Shown here: positions 48,858-57,848 of the stretch, piece after piece
How positions within the stretch are numbered: the stretch's first letter is position 1
Layout of the letters: each line of letters opens with the position of its first letter
DNA from: an uncultured Bacteroidales bacterium
GTDB taxonomy: Bacteria > Bacteroidota > Bacteroidia > Bacteroidales > Paludibacteraceae
Assembly: GCA_902799705.1 (NCBI GenBank)
Contig: CADCBP010000005.1
Coordinates: 1 to 64,000 of the forward strand
Length of the DNA stretch: 64,000 nucleotides
Direction of reading: 5' to 3'
The notes under the pieces: generated by a model
Told to the model about the DNA's origin: nothing
Databases searched by the model: none
The model's input: the letters and a program-made list of their open reading frames with translations, nothing else
Translations under genes and position numbers: made by a program

Positions 48858-50579
48858 ATGGAAGAATTAGAAAGAAGCCTCAATTTTATTGAGCAGATTG
48901 TAGAGAAAGATTTAGCGGAAGGAGTAAATGACGGACGTATTCAGACGCGTTTCCCGCCGGAGCCGAACGGCTACCTGCACATAGGACACGTCAAGGCTAT
49001 CTGCATGGATTTCGGCATTGCCGAGAAATACCATGGTGTTTGTAACCTTCGTTTTGATGACACCAACCCCGTCAAAGAGGACACAGAGTACGTAGAGACG
49101 ATTGAACGCGACATCCGTTGGTTAGGTTTCCAATGGGGACAAATTTTCTATGCATCCGATTATTTCCAGCAGTTATACGACCTCGCTATCCGTTTCATCA
49201 AAGCCGGTAAGGCTTATGTGGACGAACAGACAGCCGAACAAATCGCAGAACAGAAAGGAACGCCAACCGAACCCGGTGTCGCTTCGCCTTACCGCGACCG
49301 TCCGATCGAGGAGAACCTGCGTCTTTTCGAGGCCATGCAACGCGGAGAAATAGAGGAAGGCAAAATGGTGCTGCGCGCAAAAATAGACATGGCAAATCCG
49401 AACATGCATTTCCGTGACCCTATCATGTACCGCATCATCACATCTCACCCGCACCATCGTACGGGGCACACATGGAATGTGTATCCGATGTACGACTTCG
49501 CGCACGGACAGAGCGACTATTTCGAAGGAGTGACGCACTCCATCTGTACGCTGGAGTTCGAGGTACACCGTCCGCTTTACGACTATTTCATCGACCAGTT
49601 CAGCGGACCTAACTTCTGCGGCCTCTCGCCTTACGGACCAAACTACCGACCTAAACAGCGCGAGTTCAACCGCCTGAACATCACCTATACCGTCATGTCC
49701 AAGCGTAAGATGCTCCAACTCGTCAAAGAAGGTCTCGTTGCAGGGTGGGACGACCCGCGTATGCCGACCGTTTGCGGTCTCCGTCGTCGCGGTTATACCC
49801 CGCAAGCAATCCGCACTTTCATGGATAAGATCGGTTACACCAAAGTGGAAGGAATGATTGACCAGGGACTGCTCGAGCACACCATCCGCGAAGACCTCAA
49901 AGAGACCGCACCGCGTGTGTGCGCCATCTTCGATCCTGTCAAACTCGTCATCACCAATTATGAGGGCGAAGGAGAGACTATCATCGCTGAGAATATAGAC
50001 GGACATGACGAACTCGGCACGCGCGAAGTGAAGTTCGGCAAAGAGCTATGGATTGAACGCGGAGATTTCCTGGAAGAAGCAGACAACAAGTTCTTCCGTC
50101 TCAGCCCCGGTGGTCGCGAAGTGCGACTCAAGGCATCCTATATCATCCAAGCTACCGGCTGTGAGAAAGATGCTGCCGGAAAGATCACTACCGTCTATGC
50201 TACCTACGACCCCAACTCGAAGTCGGGCACCGAAGGAGGAAACCGCAAGACGAAAGCCACTATCAACTGGGTGGAATGCAACTCAGCCCTTGATGCCGAA
50301 GTACGTCTTTACGACCGGCTCTTTGCGGTAGAAAACCCCTCTGCCGAAGAAGGTGACTTCCGTGACTTGCTCAATCCAGAGAGTCTCGTGGTGAAAAATA
50401 TCAAGGTGGAAGGTTCGCTGCGCAGCGAACTGCACGCTCCGGTATTGGTGAACGGCATCGAACAAGAAAACCACTACCAACTGCTCAAACAAGGGTACTT
50501 TGTGGTTGATCCGGACACCACGTCCGAGCATCTTGTGCTGAACCGCACCTGTTCGCTGAAAGATAACTATCTTAAGTAA
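48858..50579 (+). CDS. glnS: Glutaminyl-tRNA synthetase
   Basis: A 573-residue class I synthetase that charges tRNA-Gln. The HIGH motif is in PPEPNGYLHIGHVKAICMDF and the KMSKS equivalent is TVMSKRKML; the region YDFAHGQSDYFEGVTHSICT and VTHSICTLEFEVHRPLYDY separate GlnRS from GluRS. The anticodon-binding beta barrels occupy the C-terminal third. Its presence implies direct charging of Gln rather than the amidotransferase route. Same strand as the lpx genes, 29 bp apart, with no promoter seen between. Confidence 0.97.
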   Translation: MEELERSLNFIEQIVEKDLAEGVNDGRIQTRFPPEPNGYLHIGHVKAICMDFGIAEKYHGVCNLRFDDTNPVKEDTEYVETIERDIRWLGFQWGQIFYASDYFQQLYDLAIRFIKAGKAYVDEQTAEQIAEQKGTPTEPGVASPYRDRPIEENLRLFEAMQRGEIEEGKMVLRAKIDMANPNMHFRDPIMYRIITSHPHHRTGHTWNVYPMYDFAHGQSDYFEGVTHSICTLEFEVHRPLYDYFIDQFSGPNFCGLSPYGPNYRPKQREFNRLNITYTVMSKRKMLQLVKEGLVAGWDDPRMPTVCGLRRRGYTPQAIRTFMDKIGYTKVEGMIDQGLLEHTIREDLKETAPRVCAIFDPVKLVITNYEGEGETIIAENIDGHDELGTREVKFGKELWIERGDFLEEADNKFFRLSPGGREVRLKASYIIQATGCEKDAAGKITTVYATYDPNSKSGTEGGNRKTKATINWVECNSALDAEVRLYDRLFAVENPSAEEGDFRDLLNPESLVVKNIKVEGSLRSELHAPVLVNGIEQENHYQLLKQGYFVVDPDTTSEHLVLNRTCSLKDNYLK

Positions 50580-50603
50580 CCGTACCCGCAAGGCTAAGAA
50601 ATA

Positions 50604-51035
50604 ATGGGTCTGAGGACACGTATTTACAACGGCAAGGAACAAATCTTCTGTGAGTGGCGTCACCGATGGGTGCGCCTGACTCCGGAAGAATGGGTGCGAC
50701 AACAATTACTACATCGCTTAGTGGAGATGGACTACCCCGCTCCACTCATCGCCGTGGAGGCTGCTATCTCCATTGGAGAAGCCAAGAAACGATGCGATGC
50801 CGTCGTCTATAATCGTTCCTTGGCGCCACTCATGCTTATCGAATGCAAAGCAGAAACAGTGCCCTTGACACAAAAAACGCTGGATCAAGCGCTTACGTAC
50901 AACCGCTGTCTGAATGTACCTTATTTGATACTTCACAACGGTCCGCAGACTATTTTTGTAACTATACAACCGAATGGAACAAATACTATCTCTCAACGAC
51001 TCCCTCGATACGCCGACCTTTTACGGCGTGAATAA
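50604..51035 (+). CDS. HsdR N-terminal-like nuclease-fold protein
   Basis: A 143-residue cytoplasmic protein matching the type I restriction HsdR N-terminal domain (HSDR_N) that stands alone in many Bacteroidetes. It has a PD-(D/E)XK-like core: the acidic residue in AKKRCDAVVYNR and LMLIECKAETVPLTQ with Glu-x-Lys. No HsdM, HsdS or helicase is nearby, so it is not a restriction system as it stands. Its last 62 bases overlap the phoH gene. Confidence 0.85.
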   Translation: MGLRTRIYNGKEQIFCEWRHRWVRLTPEEWVRQQLLHRLVEMDYPAPLIAVEAAISIGEAKKRCDAVVYNRSLAPLMLIECKAETVPLTQKTLDQALTYNRCLNVPYLILHNGPQTIFVTIQPNGTNTISQRLPRYADLLRRE

Positions 51036-51897
51036 CAAGAATATCCTTTGCCTCAAGGACCAGCACCCCGATGTGCGTGTGGTAGCGCGAGGTTATCAAG
51101 TGAAGGTGACCGGATCAGAGGAAGCGATTACCAATTTTGAGAAATCACTGCAGTTATGCGAGCAGTTCTGTATCCGCAATAACCGCCTTACGGAACAAGA
51201 CATACTCATGCTTCTTCATGGCGACAAACCGCAGGAACAAGCAACCGACAACCTCATCCTGCATGGCGTGAACGGTAAGTCTATCTATGCCCGCTCTACT
51301 AACCAACAGGCTCTCGTCAAAGCATACGAAGAGAATGATTTGCTTTTTGCCGTAGGCCCCGCCGGTAGCGGTAAAACATACACCGCTATAGCTCTCGCCG
51401 TCAGAGCACTAAAAAACAAAGAGGTACGCCGCATCATCCTTTCACGCCCCGCCGTGGAAGCCGGCGAGAAATTGGGCTTCTTACCCGGAGACATGAAGGA
51501 GAAAATCGACCCCTACCTGCAACCTCTGTACGATGCCCTGCAGGACATGATTCCTGCGACAAAACTGACGGAATACATGGAGAAAGGTACGATACAAATC
51601 GCCCCCTTAGCCTTCATGCGAGGACGTACCCTCTCCGACGCTGTTGTCATCTTGGATGAAGCACAGAACACCACCGCTTTGCAGCTCAAGATGTTCCTCA
51701 CCCGTCTCGGATTCGGAAGCAAGATGATTATCACGGGAGATATGACACAGATTGATCTTCCGCCCACTCAAAAGTCGGGCCTGCGGGATGCCATGGACCG
51801 GTTCCGGTATATCAAGGAGATAAGTATTATCGAGTTCAACGAGAAAGATATTGTACGCCACCCTTTGGTAAAACAAATCGTGGCAGCCTATAAATAA
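50974..51897 (+). CDS. phoH: PhoH family ATPase
   Basis: A 307-residue cytoplasmic P-loop protein of the PhoH/PhoL (YbeZ) family, linked to ribosome and RNA metabolism. It has an N-terminal KH-like part (DVRVVARGYQVKVTGSEEA), Walker A AVGPAGSGKTYTA (~130), RPAVEAGEKLGFLPGD, Walker B VVILDEAQNTT and TGDMTQIDLP. The start at 50974 gives the family-typical opening (FYGVNNKNI) and overlaps the HSDR_N gene by 62 bases. The next surface-protein gene begins 8 bp after the stop. Confidence 0.95.
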   Translation: MEQILSLNDSLDTPTFYGVNNKNILCLKDQHPDVRVVARGYQVKVTGSEEAITNFEKSLQLCEQFCIRNNRLTEQDILMLLHGDKPQEQATDNLILHGVNGKSIYARSTNQQALVKAYEENDLLFAVGPAGSGKTYTAIALAVRALKNKEVRRIILSRPAVEAGEKLGFLPGDMKEKIDPYLQPLYDALQDMIPATKLTEYMEKGTIQIAPLAFMRGRTLSDAVVILDEAQNTTALQLKMFLTRLGFGSKMIITGDMTQIDLPPTQKSGLRDAMDRFRYIKEISIIEFNEKDIVRHPLVKQIVAAYK

Positions 51898-51904
51898 CTA
51901 TACC

Positions 51905-53890
51905 ATGAAAAGAATTCTTTTAGCCATTGTATTGGCTTTGGGTGTATGTCCGCTTTTCGCGGGCGTAACCACGTACACCTTTACCTCCCTCAAATGGGCA
52001 TCGAAAGTAGGTGCGACTGTCTGTGACGGTACAACAGACGGATGGATTAGCAATAAAGACGCCACGGAGTACAATGCCGGACGTCTGGATGCACAGGGCA
52101 GACTCTACTCCTGCGGTGTAGGCGTAAAAACAGGAACTTCTGGAGCCGGCGCCACTTCTGTGATTACTTTCGAAGACGTGCGGCGTATCACCTTTAATTT
52201 CTGCCAGAACAGCTCCAAAGGCAGAGGTACTATCTATGTACAGATTGGAGAGAATGAGCCGTTGAGCATCAAGGTCAACAAACCCGCCACCAGCGGAGAA
52301 GGAGTCTATAACCGCGATTCCATCATCAGCCTGGAGACACCGCAAAGCGGAAAGATCAAGTTCTGGGTGGAGTGTACGGAGAATGCCATTTATATCAACA
52401 CCATCTCTATCCGTTCGGCTTCCGGCGGCAGTTCGGTATTCACCATGGATACCTACCAACTCGTCACATCCGTGGATCAGCTGCAAGACTCCGACCAGGT
52501 CATCTTCGGCGTGGCGCAAGACGGAGTGAACTATATCATGGGTTATTACGACGAGTGGGAGTCTGTTAATAACATCCACGCTATCAAGGGACGCTATACT
52601 CCGGATCGCATGATGGTGGATGCGGATGAGCGCGCTATCTACACGTTGCGCATCGCCGAGCTGAAGGGACAGAAGGCGTATATCTTCCAAGATGAGTTGC
52701 GGTACGAAGAAGCTTATCTCGTGGCTTCCGGTGGTCAGACCAAGAATCGTCTGGCTGTTTGGACCGATGTCGTGGACGAAAAAACCTATGGTAACTACGG
52801 TTATTGGGATATCGCCATTGAAGCAGGTGGCAAAGCCGTCATCACAAACAAAGGTAACAGCAAAGCGAAGATTATCCAATACAATGCGCAGAATAATCCT
52901 ACGCTCTTCGCGTGCTATGAGAGCCAGTCGCAAACGCCTGTCTGCCTCTACCGCCGTGTAGAAGCCATGGGCGACGTACCCGCTATTATTGCGCCGTTGG
53001 TGAACTTCGGTACAACGCTTAAGGCAGCTGATGCACGCACAATACAAATCAACGCCAACAAACTGGCGGAAGACATCGTCGTCACACATAGCAACACGCT
53101 CTTCTCGCTTTCATCGGAACTATTGGACCGTGACGGAGACGAACTGACCATCGCCTATTCGAATGTAGCCCCCGGACATTACACCGATACCATCGTCTTC
53201 ACTTCCGGTGAGGTACGCGCCGAGTCGATAGTCCTCTTGCATATAGAGCACACGCTGTCCGTAGAAGAGGCGGTGCGCTCAATTGACAACGCTACCGTGT
53301 ATCTGAAGGATGTTGTGGTAACCAAGAAATACGATAATTATATCTACGTCCGCGATGAGACAGGTAGTATGCTGCTTTTCGATCGTGGAGACGGAGCCAC
53401 AGGAAAACGCTACGGCGCTGATGTAAAAGCAGGCGATCCGCTCTCCGGCGTGACAGGCCGTTTTATCAACTACTACGGTGTGCCGGAGATTGCCCCTACG
53501 GAGCAGTTTAAGATTGGTACAAATACCGAGGTACTGCCCGAACAAGCGGAGGCAATCATCGACTCCGCAGATGTGTGCCGGTACATGGTATTGGATAGTG
53601 CAGTGGTCAATGGCTGGACAGACTTGACATACAAAGGCAAACACTATGCCGTAGAGAATAAATTCCACCTGCCGAATTTCGATAAGGACATCCCTACCCG
53701 CACCTACGTCATCGTCAGCTACGATCATGATGTCGTCACGCTCTATATCATCAAGCAGGAACGCTATTCTTCGGAAGGTATCGAAGATATTGAGAGTGAC
53801 CACAAAGCACGACTCATTCTGCGCGAAGGAGTCGTGATTGTACAAACGGAAGAAGGAAACTATACCTTACAGGGAGAAAAGATACTCTAA
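51905..53890 (+). CDS. Secreted surface protein with OB-fold/DUF5689-like domain
   Basis: A 661-residue exported protein with signal peptide MKRILLAIVLALGVCPLFAG. Residues ~20-180 form a beta-sandwich (ITFNFCQNSSKGRGTIYVQI). Residues ~190-350 are a jelly-roll-like region (DQVIFGVAQDGVNYIMGYYD). Residues ~450-620 look like the OB-fold DUF5689/YhcR-type domain often attached to Bacteroidetes surface nucleases (VYLKDVVVTKKYDNYIYVRD, GVTGRFINYYGVPEI); no nuclease domain is present. The end LILREGVVIV then YTLQGEKIL is a weaker form of the shared C-terminal motif. The last 24 bp overlap the convergent aroB gene. Confidence 0.78.
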   Translation: MKRILLAIVLALGVCPLFAGVTTYTFTSLKWASKVGATVCDGTTDGWISNKDATEYNAGRLDAQGRLYSCGVGVKTGTSGAGATSVITFEDVRRITFNFCQNSSKGRGTIYVQIGENEPLSIKVNKPATSGEGVYNRDSIISLETPQSGKIKFWVECTENAIYINTISIRSASGGSSVFTMDTYQLVTSVDQLQDSDQVIFGVAQDGVNYIMGYYDEWESVNNIHAIKGRYTPDRMMVDADERAIYTLRIAELKGQKAYIFQDELRYEEAYLVASGGQTKNRLAVWTDVVDEKTYGNYGYWDIAIEAGGKAVITNKGNSKAKIIQYNAQNNPTLFACYESQSQTPVCLYRRVEAMGDVPAIIAPLVNFGTTLKAADARTIQINANKLAEDIVVTHSNTLFSLSSELLDRDGDELTIAYSNVAPGHYTDTIVFTSGEVRAESIVLLHIEHTLSVEEAVRSIDNATVYLKDVVVTKKYDNYIYVRDETGSMLLFDRGDGATGKRYGADVKAGDPLSGVTGRFINYYGVPEIAPTEQFKIGTNTEVLPEQAEAIIDSADVCRYMVLDSAVVNGWTDLTYKGKHYAVENKFHLPNFDKDIPTRTYVIVSYDHDVVTLYIIKQERYSSEGIEDIESDHKARLILREGVVIVQTEEGNYTLQGEKIL

Positions 53891-54901
53891 GGCTTCGTGC
53901 GCCTCTTCAGGTGTGATAACCTGATTGATGAGGGGCAAACCAATATCCTGAATGAGCGTGCAGTTAATCTGAGCTGTGCGCTCGTTCTTTTTATCCTGCT
54001 GCATCAATGCCACCAGGGCCTCGCGATCGGAACACTTGCATTGCGGCTTGCCGTAATAATGCAGCATGACTTGCGTCAACTGTTGCAAGGGCTCTTTCGG
54101 ACAACGGAGTTTCACCACGCTCAGATACAACTCCGCTATCATCCCGTACACCACGGCATATCCATGCAAAAGAGGCGGAGAACTGACATCTGACTTCTGA
54201 ATGCTGATTTCTTCCAGAGCATGTCCGAAAGTATGACCGAAATTCAGCACCTTGCGCAAACCTTCCTCTTTAGGGTCCGCCTCCACGATGCGCTTTTTGG
54301 CCGCTACGCACTGTGCTATCAGCGGTTTCAACGCCTCGCTATCCATCTTTTCCAAGTCATACTGCAGCAGTTGGTACCATAGGGCGGATTCGCTCACTAA
54401 TCCCGTCTTAAGCATTTCGCCGAACCCGCTAAGCCATTGGTTGGCTGGCAAACTCTTTAGCCAATCCGGACATATTAGTGTCTCTACCGGTGGATCAAAA
54501 CAACCGATACTATTCTTCAGCCCGCCGTAGTTGATACCGGTCTTTCCGCCTGAAGAAGCGTCAATCATCGCCAGCAAAGTTGTCGGTACATTCAGGTAGT
54601 CCACTCCGCGCTTGTACGTAGCCGCAGCAAAACCGCCTATATCCGTCAACACGCCTCCACCGATACATATCAACAATCCGCGGCGCGTGATGCCATGCGC
54701 AAAGAGAAAGTCCCAAATCCGCTGCACCGTCTCCAATGACTTATCCTCCTCACTCACCGGCATACATAGGACATTCCAACGGCTCTCGACGATTGACTTT
54801 CCCTTACCTGCCACTTCCTCGTCCATCACTACGCATATCTGATCCTGCGCATACTTCGCCGCGATGGTACGCAAAGCACTATGTAACTCTTCGCATATCA
54901 T
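53867..54901 (-). CDS. aroB: 3-Dehydroquinate synthase
   Basis: A 344-residue enzyme of the shikimate pathway that cyclises DAHP to 3-dehydroquinate with NAD and a divalent metal. Motifs are GGGVLTDIGGFAAATYKRG, NVPTTLLAMIDASSGGKTGI, the metal ligands in NFGHTFGHALEE and LLHGYAVVYGM. ATG 54901 gives a full-length start; the extension to 54913 uses a TTG lying in the -7 box. The ATG is only about 10 bases from the -7 box, so the mRNA is nearly leaderless. Convergent overlap of 24 bp with the upstream surface-protein gene. Confidence 0.95.
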   Translation of the reverse strand: MICEELHSALRTIAAKYAQDQICVVMDEEVAGKGKSIVESRWNVLCMPVSEEDKSLETVQRIWDFLFAHGITRRGLLICIGGGVLTDIGGFAAATYKRGVDYLNVPTTLLAMIDASSGGKTGINYGGLKNSIGCFDPPVETLICPDWLKSLPANQWLSGFGEMLKTGLVSESALWYQLLQYDLEKMDSEALKPLIAQCVAAKKRIVEADPKEEGLRKVLNFGHTFGHALEEISIQKSDVSSPPLLHGYAVVYGMIAELYLSVVKLRCPKEPLQQLTQVMLHYYGKPQCKCSDREALVALMQQDKKNERTAQINCTLIQDIGLPLINQVITPEEAHEALEYLFSL

Positions 54902-54910
54902 ATTCGGGTG

Positions 54911-54942
54911 CAAAGGTACTGCAAATTATTTAAATATGCAAA
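54911..54942 (-). promoter_or_regulatory. Bacteroidetes-type promoter of aroB
   Basis: Minus strand: TTTG (54942-54939) and TACCTTTG (54918-54911), 20-bp spacer ending in GCAG. Transcription should start within a few bases of the aroB ATG at 54901. Confidence 0.88.
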
Positions 54943-54956
54943 TTTTGTCTGATTTT

Positions 54957-54988
54957 TTTGCATAGTTCAAAAAAATGTACTATCTTTG
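54957..54988 (+). promoter_or_regulatory. Bacteroidetes-type promoter of AraC-family gene
   Basis: TTTG at 54957-54960 and TATCTTTG at 54981-54988, 20-bp spacer with TCAAAAAAATG. Divergent from the aroB promoter, 14 bp apart, so the AraC protein could affect both. Confidence 0.88.
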
Positions 54989-55014
54989 CAGCCGAATTTG
55001 ATACATTTATTAAG

Positions 55015-55860
55015 ATGAAAGAGAATAATATCCCTATTGTTGACTGCCCTTACGGCGACTACATGATTGGTGATGCCAGCGGCAAACTGATGAATGAGTA
55101 CGGTCGCTATCCATGTAAGATCACATGTGGCGTGTATGCATTGCTCGTTCGCGGAACAGCGCACGCAACCATCAACGTCACCGAATATGATTTCAAGGCG
55201 AACGATGTACTGCTTCTTGAGCCGGGTAGTTTCTTGCTCATCCGTGAGTTCTCGGATGATGCGCTGGTTTACTGGATTGTATTCGGAAGCAAGTTCCTCG
55301 AGAAATATACCATCAACAACCGCATGTCGCTTTCTGCACTTCAATTGCACTCGCCCAAACTGAGTATCAGCGAGAACCATGCCCAAGTGCTATGCTCGAT
55401 GTACGATACGATTGTTGCGGCATTGAATGCCGAGCCCACCATGCTTGACTCCGAGAAGATGGTGCATATATTCAATCTGCTGCAGACAAGTTACACGAAG
55501 TATGCGCATGAGCAAGACGAGTACCTCGTCAAGCCGATGGACCGCAAGACGGAGATTTATCAGGATTACTGCCAACTTGTGCTGCAACATTACCAGGAGT
55601 GGCATCACGTGAGCCAATACGCCGAAGCCATGCGTCTGACCCTCCCTCACCTGTGCTCCACCATCAAATCCGTCGGTGACCGCACGGCCGGAGATATCAT
55701 CATTGAGGCCATCATCACCGACGCCAAGTCGCAATTGAAGATAACGAATCAGCAGATTAAAGAGATTGCGCTAAACTTAGGATTTGATAATGTGGCGTTC
55801 TTCAACCGATTCTTCAAGAGCCATGTAGGTGTGACGCCTAAGGCTTATCGGAACGGATGA
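55015..55860 (+). CDS. AraC family transcriptional regulator
   Basis: A 281-residue DNA-binding protein. Residues ~20-130 resemble an AraC cupin-like sensor (RGTAHATINVTEYDFKANDV, LLLEPGSFLLIREF). Residues ~180-281 are the double helix-turn-helix with LRLTLPHLCSTIKSVGDRTA-like text and the typical second half IKEIALNLGFDNVAFFNRFF then KSHVGVTPKAYR. The effector is unknown. The ATG at 55015 follows the promoter by 27 nt; the longer frame to 54958 crosses the promoter. It is divergent from aroB and convergent with rfbB; neither is an obvious target. Confidence 0.92.
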   Translation: MKENNIPIVDCPYGDYMIGDASGKLMNEYGRYPCKITCGVYALLVRGTAHATINVTEYDFKANDVLLLEPGSFLLIREFSDDALVYWIVFGSKFLEKYTINNRMSLSALQLHSPKLSISENHAQVLCSMYDTIVAALNAEPTMLDSEKMVHIFNLLQTSYTKYAHEQDEYLVKPMDRKTEIYQDYCQLVLQHYQEWHHVSQYAEAMRLTLPHLCSTIKSVGDRTAGDIIIEAIITDAKSQLKITNQQIKEIALNLGFDNVAFFNRFFKSHVGVTPKAYRNG

Positions 55861-55926
55861 GATAGTTGGCGCTGCGAATCGCCTGCCACTTGGGCATTCG
55901 AATACGGATTCGTTTAAGATTCATAC

Positions 55927-57060
55927 TTAACGGTTTTTATACATGTCTTCGTAGTACTTCTCGTACTCGCCGGAAGTGATATTGTCGAGCCATTCCTGGT
56001 TGTCCAAATACCAGCGAACCGTGCGCTCTATACCTTCCTCGAATTGTAGAGAAGGCTCCCAACCGAGTTCGCGTTGTAATTTCGTGGAGTCTATCGCATA
56101 GCGCATGTCATGTCCTGCGCGGTCGGTGACATAGGTAATGAGATCGAGGTCGGCGCCTTCCGGACGACCGAGCAAACGGTCGACGGTTTTGATGACGGTC
56201 TTAATAATGTCAATATTCTTCCACTCGTTGAATCCACCGATGTTGTATGTCTCGGCTACGACACCTTTATGATATATAATATCGATCGCGCGCGCGTGAT
56301 CCTCTACAAACAACCAATCGCGTACGTTCTCGCCCTTGCCATATACCGGAAGGGGTTTGCGATGACGGATATTATTGATAAACAGCGGAATGAGTTTCTC
56401 CGGGAATTGGTAGGGACCATAGTTGTTCGAGCAGTTCGTCACGATGGTCGGCATGCCGTAGGTATCATGGAAGGCACGCACGAAATGATCCGAGGATGCT
56501 TTCGATGCCGAATAGGGCGAATGGGGATTGTACTTCGTCGTCTCATAGAAAAAGTCTTCACCATAAGCAAGATGGTGTTCTCCGGACGAGGCCTTGGTGG
56601 TGAACGGCGGTTCGATACCTTCGGGATGAGTCAGTTGCAACGCTCCGTACACCTCGTCGGTCGAGATGTGATAGAAGCGTTTGCCTTCATACTTCTCCGG
56701 CAGGGACTCCCAGTACAATTTCGCGGCCTGTAAGAGCGAAAGGGTTCCCATCACGTTCGTGCGGGCGAAAGTGAACGGATCTTTGATGGAGCGGTCTACA
56801 TGACTCTCTGCGGCGAGGTGGATTATACCGGTGACATGCTCCTCCTGCATCAAGGCATAGATGGTATCGAAGTCACATATATCCGCGCGCACAAAGCGGT
56901 AGTTCGGCTTGTCTTCGATATCCTTCAGGTTAGCCAGATTACCTGCGTATGTCAACTTATCCAGATTGATGATACGATAGTCCGGATATTTATTCACGAA
57001 TAACCGCACTACATGACTTCCGATAAATCCGGCACCGCCGGTAATGATAATTGTCTGCAT
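55927..57060 (-). CDS. rfbB: dTDP-glucose 4,6-dehydratase
   Basis: A 377-residue extended SDR enzyme that makes dTDP-4-dehydro-6-deoxyglucose, the second step to dTDP-rhamnose. It has ITGGAGFIGSHVVRLFVNKY, IIHLAAESHVDRSI, HISTDEVYGAL, the catalytic SPYSASKASSDHFVRAF, and VTNCSNNYGPYQFPEKLIPL. It is last in the minus-strand cluster behind birA (26 bp). rfbC and rfbD are 45 kb away and no rfbA is in the window, so the rhamnose pathway is dispersed here. Confidence 0.96.
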   Translation of the reverse strand: MQTIIITGGAGFIGSHVVRLFVNKYPDYRIINLDKLTYAGNLANLKDIEDKPNYRFVRADICDFDTIYALMQEEHVTGIIHLAAESHVDRSIKDPFTFARTNVMGTLSLLQAAKLYWESLPEKYEGKRFYHISTDEVYGALQLTHPEGIEPPFTTKASSGEHHLAYGEDFFYETTKYNPHSPYSASKASSDHFVRAFHDTYGMPTIVTNCSNNYGPYQFPEKLIPLFINNIRHRKPLPVYGKGENVRDWLFVEDHARAIDIIYHKGVVAETYNIGGFNEWKNIDIIKTVIKTVDRLLGRPEGADLDLITYVTDRAGHDMRYAIDSTKLQRELGWEPSLQFEEGIERTVRWYLDNQEWLDNITSGEYEKYYEDMYKNR

Positions 57061-57086
57061 ATAGATAGTAAATTTAAAATTACAAA

Positions 57087-57809
57087 TTATAATACGTATC
57101 GTATTTGTTTAAAATGATATATTCGTTCTTTGTTGTTTTCGTCTCTTAACACGATCTCGCCTGTCGGCAAGACATCTTGAATTTGCGCCATGAACGCGCC
57201 TTCTGTTCCTTCGCAGGCATTCATCGTCGGCGCGACACTCACTGCTCGCTCCACGAAAGGCCAGAATCCTTCTTTTCTGTATAGATGGTTTTTATACTCC
57301 TCCCACACATCCTCATGCAACACCTTTTGCACTTCGGCATACAAACCTTGCATCATTTCGTCTATGGCGTACGCTTTGTCCGTGATTTGTTTCAGCGAAA
57401 CAGGATTCGGGGCATCGCTTCTCCATTCCGTCTGGTTCACATTCAGTCCAATCCCCGCAATCGAGTACTTGAGTTCATTCCCTATAATGGCGTTCTCTAT
57501 CAGTATGCCTGCTACCTTTTTATCGCCCCAATAGATATCATTCGGCCATTTGATGGTAAAACCATCGCCTAACAAACGCCGCACGGCGACAGCCACGACC
57601 ACATTGAGTTCAAAGAGGTTTTGTCTCGGCGGCAACAAGATCGAGCATAACAGATTCTTCCCTTCTTCGCTCTCCCATCCGTTCCCCGTCTGCCCGCGCC
57701 CTGCTGTTTGATAGCCGGCATACAGTAAGTGTTCGTTCTCCGGCCATTCGCCTCTCGCCAGCAGTTCCTTTAGCAGGGTATTCGTACTATCCGTCCTTTC
57801 AACTTTCAC
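57087..57809 (-). CDS. birA: Biotin--[acetyl-CoA-carboxylase] ligase
   Basis: A 240-residue monofunctional biotin protein ligase that attaches biotin to carboxylase subunits. It shows the biotinyl-AMP loop AGYQTAGRGQTGNGWESEEG, FTIKWPNDIYWGDKKVAGIL and GIGLNVNQTEWRS. The DNA-binding helix-turn-helix of E. coli BirA is absent, so it should not act as a repressor. The N-terminus MKVERTDSTNTLLKEL follows a tract of TTTCAC/GTGAAAG words at the junction with dacB (39 bp). Confidence 0.94.
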   Translation of the reverse strand: MKVERTDSTNTLLKELLARGEWPENEHLLYAGYQTAGRGQTGNGWESEEGKNLLCSILLPPRQNLFELNVVVAVAVRRLLGDGFTIKWPNDIYWGDKKVAGILIENAIIGNELKYSIAGIGLNVNQTEWRSDAPNPVSLKQITDKAYAIDEMMQGLYAEVQKVLHEDVWEEYKNHLYRKEGFWPFVERAVSVAPTMNACEGTEGAFMAQIQDVLPTGEIVLRDENNKERIYHFKQIRYVL

Positions 57810-57848
57810 TTTTCACCTCTCGCCTTTCGCCCATAACCCTTAGTCCCC

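Noticed and set aside
50604-51035. Restriction-modification system
   Set aside because: Only the HSDR_N-like domain is present; no methyltransferase, specificity or translocase gene is nearby.
55861-55926. Terminator between the AraC gene and rfbB
   Set aside because: Only a 5-bp stem (CGAAT/ATTCG) could be found and no strong T run follows, so it was not listed.
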